Positions 43,501 to 55,500 of a DNA stretch of 64,000 bases are shown here, piece by piece. The stretch spans positions 13,418,436 to 13,482,435 of the forward strand of contig CM034410.1 in the NCBI GenBank assembly GCA_019925095.2, read 5' to 3'. Under the pieces are notes generated by a model. It had not been told where the DNA came from. It searched no databases and saw nothing but the letters and a program-made list of their open reading frames with translations. Each line of letters starts with the position of its first letter. Position 1 is the first letter of the stretch. A program made the position numbers and the translations under genes. The DNA is from Dendrolimus kikuchii (Eukaryota > Arthropoda > Insecta > Lepidoptera > Lasiocampidae).

Positions 43501-46500
43501 GAACAAAAACCAACTTGACTGATAATTACTTTTATTTTTCCTTCCACCCATTTTAATATTATATAAAATTATTAGAGCTAGGCATGTTTGCTGAAGAGTT
43601 TCTTGCGCCGCTTCTTCTCTTCAAGCCATAACATGTTGCGAAGCGGTAGTAAATTAAATTAGGCTCCCATAGAGTACTAATAACCACAAACAAAATTAAA
43701 ATTAACAAGTTGGCGGTAGGCTAAATAAAACTTTAATAATACTCGTTGACACTTGACATTTTTGTCTTCCGTGATCACGGCCACTGAAAAGTGTCCGAAA
43801 CGTCGGAAAAACCAAAATCAAATAAAATTACTGCGCTTAAAACCGTTAAAACGTAGTTTTATTTTGTATAACGTTTATATTTTGCCTAAGTATCTAAGGA
43901 ATCTATGGAGATATGTCGCAGTATGAATTCTAGTATGTCATTAATGCGAGGATAACAATATTTTTTTGTTCGTTACAAATCCATTAGATCCATTAAATCT
44001 TTGAAAAGTAATTTATATACTAAATTTTTTTGATTTTTTATTGCAGGAGTTCAGCAGACAGGCAGACGGCTCACTTGATGGAAAGCGGTTACCATCGCCT
44101 ATGGACATTTGCAACACCAAAGGTGCTACAAATGCGCTGCTGCTCTCTTACGGGAAACTGGAACCTTGTCACTAATGCCGGAATACAACACAAGGTTGTT
44201 ATGGCGGCATACTCTAGACCAGGGGTGGTCGCCATCCAGCGGAGCAAATACCCTACCACCTGACTGTGGGTTGTTTTGTCGCCTCTTACGACAGGCCGCT
44301 TGGCCGCAGGAAGTTGTAATACTTCTATATGTTAAAAAAAGAACCTGAGGCAGATAAATAATGATGATTACAATTTTTTTTAGCTAGATGTGTTGCCGGG
44401 AAGCTTTTTGCCACTTCTTCTTCTTTTAACAGCGATAACACGTTGTGAAGCAGTGTACATAGAATAGGAAGTAGATTTAAATTTTGACTTATTTGTATGA
44501 CCTTCAAAAAGTGTTCTCCAGTGGAACTAATTTTTAATAAAAAATTTGAGAGGTGTCAAGGGACACCCGGATGGAACGAAGTTCCTTTCAATTAATTAGT
44601 GAAGGAATTGTAATAATTTTTTTTTTTTAAGTTGTGATAAAAAAAAAGTTGTGACGAAAAAAGTGTCGTGACAACTTTTCGTAAGAATTTTTTCCGTCTA
44701 GCCCCCTTTCACAACGCGCGATAAGGAACTTCGTTCCAAAAACTTTTGAATTTGGAAAGTCTTAAACACTTCTTTAAATATTAATTTATTGTGGACTGTA
44801 ATTATTTTAATTATAAAAGAAAACAGCACGTGCGTAATGTACGACGACTTTAATAGGGGGGGAAAAAATATACAGATAGAACACCTGTGTTCTAAATTAA
44901 AAAAAAATAGTTTTGGTGGCCAGTATTATGTCGCACCAAATGAATAAAAGCTATTTGATAGAGATTCCAACAGAAAGTTGTTCATCTATACTAATATTAT
45001 AAAGAGGTAAAGTTTGTGACGTTGTAGGGTGTAATCTTTGCCAGGTGGTAGGGTATTTGCTCGACTGGATGGCGACCACCCCTGGTCTAGAGTATGCCGC
45101 CATAACAACCTTGTGTTGTGTTCCGGCATTAGTGACCAGGTTCCAGTTTCCCTTAAGAGAGCAGCAGCGCATTTGTAGCACCTTTGGTGTTGCAAATGTC
45201 CATAGGCGATGGTAACCGCTTTCCATCAAGTGGGCCGTCTGCCTGTCTGCTGAACTCCTGCAATAAAAAAAAACTCCGGATCTACTAAACCGATTTTAAA
45301 ATTTCTCTTACTATTGGAAAGCTACGTTAACAGGGAGTGTCATATGCTATATAACATGACGCTATATACAACGGGAGGGGTGAAACCGCGCCGAGCAGCT
45401 AGTAATAACTATTTTTAATAAGCCTATATGAAGCTCGTATAATCATTATGATTGATGAATAAGTTTAGTTCTAGTCTACCTCTTCTATTAATAGCAATTA
45501 ATCAGTGGCTTACTGTTTTTGTTTTTTTCCATTGGTTTGGCAGTTTGGCATAGTATAATTTATAAACTTGGGGAAATCCAAACGTTACTAATACTCATAA
45601 TACGGTATTAAAGTTTTACATGCGCTTCAATTAATCATAAGGTTCTGCAGGATTTTTTTAACAGTATATTTGGATTGTCTATTGACCTGACCGTCTGTCT
45701 AATTGCATATCATGATAATTTTTCTCAGAAACTGTCTACATACATGAAATTTGATAGAATAAATTATACATATATGCCAATATAATTATGATGATTTAAA
45801 GACATAGCGAAGAACTTAGAAACTTTTCTTCTTTTTTATTACTAACTAGTATATATTTTTATTATAAAAAATAAATAAATTGAAAGACGAGGCATAATAT
45901 TTCTGGATATACCTACCTACCTATATGTTTGTATAACATTGACTGCTGCCAGTGGGTTTCACAATTTCACCACTGACCCATAAAATAGATTAACACATAC
46001 GTAGGACTTTGAATCTTGAGGTTGTTAATAAACGTAATAACAGGTAGAAAAAAATTAATGAAAGTTTATTTCGGTTACCATAACAAATTTTAATTGATGA
46101 AATACGTGTACCATAGATTCTGTGACGTGTACCTATTAGCTTGTTTACTACTTCTACAATTTACTATTCTAATTAGTAGTAGTTTTTTCGACCTTGGAAT
46201 CTGTAAGCGTTAATCTTTCCATTCCATTACAAATATCCATAGACGATGGTAACCGCGGAGTGACGCTCGCGGACCGCGTTCGTAATACCGAAGTAAGAAA
46301 GAGAGTTGGTCTGAAAGAGAGTGTCGGGGTGAAGGTAAGGAAAGGAATGCTCTGGTGGTTCGGGCGTGTGGAAAGAATGCATGATGAAAGAATGATTAAA
46401 CAGATATACAATGCAAAAGTGGATGGATGCAGAAGTCGTGGAAGGCCACGACACACCTTCCATGATCAAATTGATCGTGTACTAGCGGAGGGTGATGTCA

Positions 46501-49500
46501 GGAGCCTTAAGAACAGACGAGTGTGCATGACAAGAGTTATGAATGTGAAAGAAGCAAGTGAGGTGTGTAAGAATGGGCCTAAATGGCGCTATGTTGTTCG
46601 TGCCTACCCCGCAAGGGAACTGGCGTGAAGTTATGTATGTATGTATGTATGTGATGGTAACCGCTTTCCATCAGGTGGGCCGTCTGTCTGTCTGCTGAAC
46701 TCACACAATAAAAAAACCTCTTTGTGCCCCGCATGAAAAAAGCCCGAGTATGGCTGTATTAGAGTTAAAAAAAATCTAAAATTGGAATAAATAGGTACTT
46801 AATTTTATTTCTAGTAAACGTGCCAACAATATCCTTCGGCCTGGCTATGGGCTGGGTGTCACTGGCTAGTGGCGAAGGCCAGTCAACCGACGAGACAGAG
46901 GTGGTGGTGGCAGCTGCAACAACTTTCGGCGCATCGTTCCTTGGTGTACCAATCAGCGCGCGTGCCATCGCTGCTGGTAGGAAACCAGCTGTTATTGGCA
47001 TTTCAGCTGCTTTTGTGGTAAGAGCCAGTTATAAATAGAAGCTCCTAATTACCTCCTTTTCAAGCATTTACACCATATAAAACTATATCTTCTCTACGTG
47101 TGTATGTGTTATCATCTGTGTAGGAACGGAGAAAGAATACAATTTCCTGCGGCCGGGCGGCCTGTCATAAGAGGAGACAAAACAACCCACGGCCAGGTGG
47201 TAGGGTATTTGCCCGCCTGGATGTCTACCACTCTTGGTTTAGAGTATGTCCACATAATAGCCTTCAGTCATGTTCCGACATTAGTCGTCAGGTTCCAGTG
47301 TCCTCTAAGAGAGCAGCAGCACATTTGTAGCACTTTTAGTGTTGCAAATGTCAATAGGTGATGGTGACCGCTGTCTATAAGGTGGGCCGTCTGCCTGTCT
47401 GCGGAACTCATGCAAAAAAGCCCGGACCCATGCCCTGAATGACAAATACACAGCTCATGATTAACGCAACTTTGACCACTGAGACGTCCAGCACATAAAT
47501 GTTCGCGGGGCGCTCAGGCATAGGTTAAAAAATATCCGTGCAGGAACGGAGAAAGAATACAATTTCCTGCGGCCGGGTGGCCTGTCGTAAGAGGCGACTC
47601 AACAACCCACAGCCAGGTGGTAGAGCATTTGCTCGACTGGATGGCTACCCTTGGTCTAAAGTATGTCGCCATAACAACCTTGAGTTGTGTTCCGGCGTTA
47701 GTGACCAGGTTCCAGTCCCCCTTAAAGAGAGCAGCAGCGCATTTGTAGCAACTTTGGTGTTGCAAATAGGCGATGATTACTGCTTTCCATCAAGTGGGCC
47801 GTTTGCCTGTCTGCTGAACTCCGGCAATAAAAAAAAAAACAGCCGCACGCATGTCCATCAGTGGGCGACAGCAGTGGCTTTGCAGGGGGGAAAGGGCGGC
47901 GGCGGGGGGGTGGGGGTGGGGGGCTAAAAAGTATTGTGCCCCGGGCGCGAGTTAAGCTCGCTACGCCACTGGGCGACAGATGTCCTGAAATGATGATGAT
48001 TGAGGTAACAATATAGACGATCAGGGGCCGGTTTCAGTCGTCCCCCCCCCCTCGAAAAACTTCAAAGTCCGGGGCTGCTAGTACCATAAATAACTTCCTT
48101 TGGCGTATTGTTCTTAACAATATCTTGATAATACATGATACTACTACATTTCTTTTCTTTATGTACTTACTATCCTAATGTATATACATCTGATGACAAT
48201 CTGCTAGGTTTGCTGGACATTGAAACTTATGGGTGATGGCTGGTGGTTAGTGGCAGCGAGGATTGCCGCAGGATTGGGAGGCGCTGGCGCTTGGTCTGTT
48301 TCGCCGTTGTTAGCTCGAGAGGTGAGTCGTTTTGTCATTTGATTTGACTTAGAATACAATAGATAACACTATTGCTCAACAAATATACAATTTCAAAAAT
48401 GCACCATTGCAATATTGTCATGGTAGAAACAATAGGCGGCTTTATTGCTTAAAGTCTTAAAGCAAACATTACTGAACTTGTCCAATTTGAAAACCTGCCC
48501 GTAAAATTTCAAGGCCACGAGCCTCTACCAAAATTTATCGAAACGACTCATTGACTCTTCGGGTGATCAGAGGGCTGGTGCTTACCTCGGCCAACGGATC
48601 AGTATGGCGATGCAGCGAGGAAACGTAGCCAGCCTTCTGGGCACCTTACCCATAGAAGACTCAGTATTCTACTTATAGTCTTGAGGGACTATGAGTAGAA
48701 TACAATACAAATAAGTTAAGTTTTCTTGCATTGTATTCGATTATATCTTAATATATATAAATCTCGTGTCACAATGTTTGTCCTCAATGGACTCCTAAAC
48801 TACTTGACCGATTTTAATCAAATTTGCACACCGTGTGCAGTTTGATCCGACTTGAAAGATAGGATAGTTTTCATTTGGATCCGGTAGGTGGCGCTGGAAT
48901 CGGGTTCTAAATTTTATTTCTTCAGGGCAGAACAACGTCTGCCGGGACAGCTAGTGTAATTATAGATTATTATTAGTTAAAATTTTGTTGCGTTTCGGTT
49001 TGTCACTTATCCGTTGCCATTCGTTTTTCCACTTTTCCGTTGCCATTCGTTTTTCCACTTGACCATTGTGATTCGTTTTTCCACTTGTCCCTTGAAGTTT
49101 CACTTCTAATGTGTGTCCCAGCACACATTTCGATTTTTCGCAGGTTTACTCCAAATTATGATTTGGTTAGTTTAAGTACATTTTAATGAATGCATTGTTT
49201 AAATTTATTTTATTTTATCAAACAAAAAACAAATAAACTGAATTCAATCCGGAACTAAAAAACGCTTCCATAGTCTACTCTAAAATTATGCCGCTCCCCC
49301 ACGCGGCCGTAACGCTTTTTCGTGACAGAAAAATCCTAAGACCCCGTCTATATAGAAGTTTCACTTCAATAATGTAATAGATAAGTATATCACCATATAA
49401 AATATATCTACATATACACACAAACATATACATATATATATATATACTTATATAGGTACATAGATATACATAAAAAATAATACATATTATGCAGTTGGAT

Positions 49501-52500
49501 AGTGCTCCCCACAAGTCTGTTGCAGCTATGGATCGATTTAACAGAGCGCACGTCTGCCGGCAGTGCGTTGCAAAGATGTACGGTACAAACAGAGAAGTAT
49601 GTACAGGTGTCCTCAGCCGCAACTTCTCTGACGGTCTCAGGGATTGAAATGATATTGATCAGGGATATTGAATCATTGTGGAAGAACTGGAAGCGTTCTT
49701 TAATATAAGACAGAGTTTGAGGCTCACACAGTACGTTATAAAGAAGAGACAGTATACAGAATATGAATATGAGACCAGGACATGTGGCGCGTACTTGCGG
49801 AGGTCTACGTCCAGCAGTGGACTGAGAGTGGCTGAAGAAGTATACAAAAATTTTGGAGTCGCTCAAGTTTATCTAATTGGAAATTAGAAATTAGAAAATA
49901 ATTATATATAGGATATATAGCTGTCCCGGCAGACGAAAAAAAATTTAGAACCCGATTGCAGCGCCACCTACCGGGTCCAAATGTCAGCTATCCTATCTTT
50001 GAAGTCGGATCAAACTGCACACGGTGTGCAAATTTGATTAAAATCGGTCAAGTAGTCTAGGAGTCCATCGCGGACAAACAACGTGACACGTAGTTTATAT
50101 ATATTAAGATATCTATACAGAATTTGTACAAAGCGATATTAAATTACATATAATCGAATACAACGCAAGAAAACTTAACTTATTTGTATTGTATTCTACT
50201 CATAGTCCCTTAAGACTATAAGTAGAATACTGAGCCTAGATTACCGTCTTCTATGGGTAAGGTGCCCAGAAGGCTGGCTACGTTTCCTCGCTGGATCATA
50301 ATTATATTATTTTCTTCCTTTCAAATTAGAGGGTATATGAACCAAACTGACCTTAGACCCCAGATTTGGATAAAGCGCATTGAAATATATAAGATTAGAT
50401 GGGTCTGGTCATAAGTACAGACCACTTTTCTTCGTAGGTCAGTGTTATTTAAGAACTCGTATACTTTATTTTTATTATTTTGACTTTGATTTCATTAATA
50501 TTATTATTTTGAATGAATGAATGAAAACTCTTTATTGTTCACCATAACTTAAACCTAGATATTGATTACAAACACATTTAAATTAGAACAATGGGCGGCC
50601 TTATCGCTTATAGCGATCTCTTCCAGGCAACGGGCCGGTGTTTAAGGAGATATTACAAGAAAAATTATATAATATTTGGTGGCTTAACTAAATTGAAACG
50701 AATTCAATCGTAATTGAAGAAAAAAAAATACAATAATAAACTAATAAAGACATAAATAATTAAATAGATTAAAATAATATAAATTACATATACATGCGAA
50801 TAATAATAGAATTCCATTTACTGCAACACATTTTATTTAGCGGACAAATAATGGTCAGTGATCAAGTGTTTGAATGAACCAATGGATGTAGCTTGTCTGA
50901 TTTTCAAGGGGAGGGAGTTCCACAGGCGAACAGCCTGTACGGCAAAAGAGTTTCCTACAATGGACGAAGTGTGTTTAGGTATCGTTAGCAGAAGATTTTC
51001 ATTTGAGCGCAAATTACAGGAATGAGATTGATAGAGGAAACTAAAAAGTTCCTTTAAATATGGGGGAGTACAGGGATTGAAAAGGATATTGTGCAGAAGT
51101 GAGAGTAAGTGAACATTCCGGCGAAGGCGAATTGGCAGCCATTTAAGCTTATTACGAAATTCGGAGATATGGTCCTATTTTGTTTGTTTTTTAAATGACT
51201 TTTATTTTAATTTATTATGATTTTTTTTATGACATGATAATTATGACTTAAGAATGATATAGATAAATAGACAAATTATAGTATTTGTTTTTGTTTTGTG
51301 TTGTATTGTATTATTTAATTCCTTTTTTTTAATTTTATATCTCATGTTCCGATATTACATCAAATTTATTATAATTTTCTTATAGTTGTATGAGCCAAAT
51401 GCGTAACAAGTATTATTTTTTTAATGGAAACTTAGTTGATATGTGTATTAAGTTATGTGTTTTATATTGTAAGAATTATAATTATTGTATGTTTCCCAAA
51501 TAAATTACATACATACATAACTTCACGCCAGTTCCCTTGCGGGGTAGGCACGAACAACAGAGCGCCATTCAGGCTTATTCTTACACACCTCACTTGCTTC
51601 TTTGATATTCATAACTCTTGTGCACGCTCGTCTGTTCTTAAGGCTCCTGACATCACCTTCTGCTAATACACGATCAATTTGATCATGGAAGGTGTGTCGT
51701 GGCCTTCCACGACTTCTGCATCCATCCACTTTTGCATTGCATATCTGTTTAAATTAATTAAATAAATAAATAAACTCTGTGAAGTTGTGGTAGATTAGTG
51801 GCTAAGTCACCAGGGTTTCAATCCAATAGCAAAGGTTCCAATCCTAGTTGAAAAGCACGCATTATTTAGTTAGTTTTGTATCCAATACGTTTTATCATTA
51901 ACAAACGGTAAAGAGAAGATAGTGAGAAAAATCTGCATCTCAAGATTACCGATCTGTGAAACTTTATTATTACTAGATTCTGTTTAACACATACAACCAG
52001 AAAGGACTCAAATAGATGACCAAACAAATTGCACAATATTTATATAAACTAATTAAATATTACTTTAAACAAGTTAATACCACGAACTTTTAAGTGTTTG
52101 AAGTAACGAGGCTGGCGGACTTTCCTTATTGAATCGTCTACAGTGAGGTCCAAATTGTTTCCTTCTTTTGCTGATTTGAAACGATCGCTGAAGAGTTTCT
52201 TGCGCGGCTTCTTCTCTTCAAGCCACAACATGTTACGAAGCGGTGGTAAATTAGATCAGGCTCCCGTCTCAAAACCATTAAAACGTAGTTTTATTATGTA
52301 CTCTAGTCGCGAAAATTTAAGAAAATATTATTTTAATCAATATGTTTGTAATGAATAAATCGGTTTGTTGCTAAAAAAAAATCTGGCGTGTAAATAATTT
52401 ACATAACTACATACGTACATACATAACTTCACGCCAGTTCCCTTGCGGGGTAGTCACGAACAACAGAACGCCATTCAGGCTTAATCTCACACACCTCACT

Positions 52501-55500
52501 TGCTTCTTTGACATTCATAGCTCTTGTCATGCACGCTCGTCTGTTCTTAAGGCTCCTGACATCACCTTCTGCTAGTACAGGATCAATATGATCATGGAAG
52601 GTTCGTGTCGTGGGCTTCCACGACTTCTGCATCCATCCACTTTTGCATTGTATATCTGTTTAGTCATTCTTTCCACATGCCCGAACCACCGGAGCATTCC
52701 TTTCCTTACCTTCACCCCGACACTCTCTTTCAGACCAACTCTCTTTCTTACTTCGGTATTACGAACGCGGTCTGCGAGCGTCACTCCGCAGATTTTGCGC
52801 AGTGCTCGCATCTCGACCGCGTTTACTCTACTTTCATGCATACTCTACTTTACATAATTACATGTATCTAAATATCCAATCTAAGTTAAAGGAAATTTTT
52901 AACATTTGTGGCGTTGTAGTTGGAGCAGAATATGAGATAGAACTTCTATAAATTCTTCTAGAATTAAAAAAATATATTAAGAGTAGTATTTTTTTTCATT
53001 CCAGATGTGTGAATTAAAATTCCGAGGAGCGGCAGTCGCGGCGTCAGTTTTGGCTCACAACATTGGCTTCCTACTTATGTATCTTGCAGCTGATGCTTCC
53101 TTACAACACAGGTCTTCATCGGTTACATTTATTTATTCTTTGTACACAAATGGCCTTATTCATAAAGCGTAAGAGTAAGTTCGAACGCTTCTTTATGGTC
53201 CTTAAAGAAGCGTTCAAACTTACTCTAACTCTATGAATAAAATCGAAAAAAGGGTTAACACTAAAAGAGTATTCTTCTAGCAAATCCATGAGTCTAGCGG
53301 TAGGAACGTAAGCAATAGCTGCGGTTGAGTATAATACAAATTTTATTTTAATAATTTATTTTGATAATATATAATATGTATATATACCAGCATGTAACAG
53401 ATACAGTCTACATTAGTAATTAAAAGTAGAATAAATTAATATAATAAGTTATTGGTAAGATACATACACCTCAACACAAAAATCAATAAATTAATGTCAC
53501 ACACAAGAACTGAAATATATAATAAGCGTGTTAAATTCAAAAAATTAAATCTAGAAATTAAGTTGTAAAAAAGGGTACGGAACTCGAGTCCGTAGAGTTG
53601 TTAATAATAATAAAAAAAATGTATATATATTGCAAACATAATATAGTAAATGCAGTGTATCGTATAAAATTAGTCAAGGCGCCGGAAGGCATATAATGTA
53701 GTAAAATATTTAAAGAAACCTAGCCAAAGACTGGAGTAAAAATATAGAATGTACTAGGAGTATTTTGTAACATAATTTATAAGAAAACTGATGGATGATC
53801 AACGCTTGAATAGATAAGTATTATTAATAGACATAGAAATACTAGATTTGTCGAATAGAGAGAGGAGAGACAAGTAATATATAAATTGTAAATTAGGTTT
53901 AGAAATACATGTAATAGGCAAGCAAAACAATAATCAAGTGAAAAAGACCCTGATCAACGTGAGCGTCAGAAGAGGGAGAAATAATAATAACAATAAAACA
54001 TATTATATACATATTTATCTAATATATAAAATTCTCGTGTCACAGTTTTCGTTGCCATACTCCTCCGAAACGGCTTGACCGATTTTGATGACATTTTTTG
54101 TGCTTGTCCGGTATCTATGAGAATCGGCCAACATCTATTTTTCATCCCCCTAAATGTTAGGGGTAGTCCACCCCTTTTTTTTTTTTAATTTTTAGATTAT
54201 TTTTTTTTTTTTTTTTTTTAGGATACAGCATAAAAAAATACATACAACCCTAAATTTTCACCCCTCTACGATCAACCCCTATTTTTTTATTTGTTAATTA
54301 TAAACTTGAATTTTTTGGCAAGATTTTTAATCTTATTTTGTCATGACTTAGAATAAAAAAAATTATATTACTGTTTTAGATTCACAATCAGAACCGGTAG
54401 GTGGCGCTGAGATCGGGTTCTGGAATCCTCCTAACCACCTGGAGCGATTTTGGTGATTTTGTTTTTGTGTGTTTGAGTGGGTACCCGGATGGTTTAGAAT
54501 CGCAATTAGAACCGGCAGGTGGCTCTGGGATCGGGTTCTAGAATTTAATTTTTTAAAGGCAGGACAACGTCTGCCGGGGCCGCTAGTAATATATAGATGA
54601 CATGTGCGCTCGCGCCGGTTCGGCCTCGCCGCATTCGCCCGGTACGCCACCGACGTGGTCATTTGTTCGCGGCCGCGTGCGGTAGTAAGACGTTAGTCGA
54701 GTTGCAATTTCTATACAATTTTTATATTTATAAACAATTTAAGTATTTAAAAATTACTGAGCTCTCTAAAACCATTACTTAAATTATTACCATGATATAG
54801 ACGAGATGAATGATAGTCTGAAAAGAACAATGATAGTGCTCGTATCTTTGAATTTTGCCGAATTATTCCCGGTTTGCACTTCACACTTTTAGTGCCCGAG
54901 TCTTGTTTGTGACTATTTTTCGAAACTAACATAGTAGATTTCAATACAATAACATTAAAAAGTCGAATATTGTCGCGCCGGCGGCGCCACGCCGCCGCTG
55001 TAGTTCTTCAAAGCGGCGCCCATTTCTAGTATGCTTAGATTAATAATACTTAATAGATATAGTTTCCTACAAAATTACATTAAAAGTTGAAGCACAAAAT
55101 CAATCGATGTGTGCCTGAGCACTATGTAATTGAAGACATGAGTGAATGAAAGGGTTATGTTACAATTGGTAAATATTGATAAATTGGCCTACAAAGCTCT
55201 TTTACTATCACTTTGCTACACATATAACTCCTTCATTACTTACTATTTTCAAAATCAAATTCAATAAGCGTTGTTTTATGTTCTAATATGGTTTCCTTGC
55301 CTGTTTACATTACATATTTTACACATTACATTTTCCTTTAACGTATTTTTTTTATGTCACATAACTCCTTCATCTACTCATGTCTTCAATTATTTTCGCT
55401 GATACGCACACAAAGGCACAAATAATGTTGTAAGTATATATAGTATTTCTAAAAAGTGGGGAATTGAAATTTGGTGCTCGTCACTCTAAGACTTAGTATT

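Larger units (their letters stand above)
38540..46650. repeat. Tandem segmental duplication, 3.94 + 4.17 kb
   Basis: Unit 1 (38540-42476) and unit 2 (42477-about 46650) match along their length, each starting aaactaatagtcaaaatttc and ending in the tail of a LINE-A. Unit 2 has a ~195-bp insertion at 44545-44740. Both hold the same set of elements: LINE-A, LINE C terminus, Penelope fragment, two SINE-B, Helitron, LINE-A. Confidence 0.9.

Noticed and set aside
46765..47001. 78-residue minus-strand frame
   Set aside because: Antisense shadow of the TM1-TM2 exon of gene 2.
55092..55140. VPEHYVIED as the missing PESP motif of the transporter
   Set aside because: No hydrophobic TM6 precedes it, no acceptor fits, and the frame stops before a usable donor.
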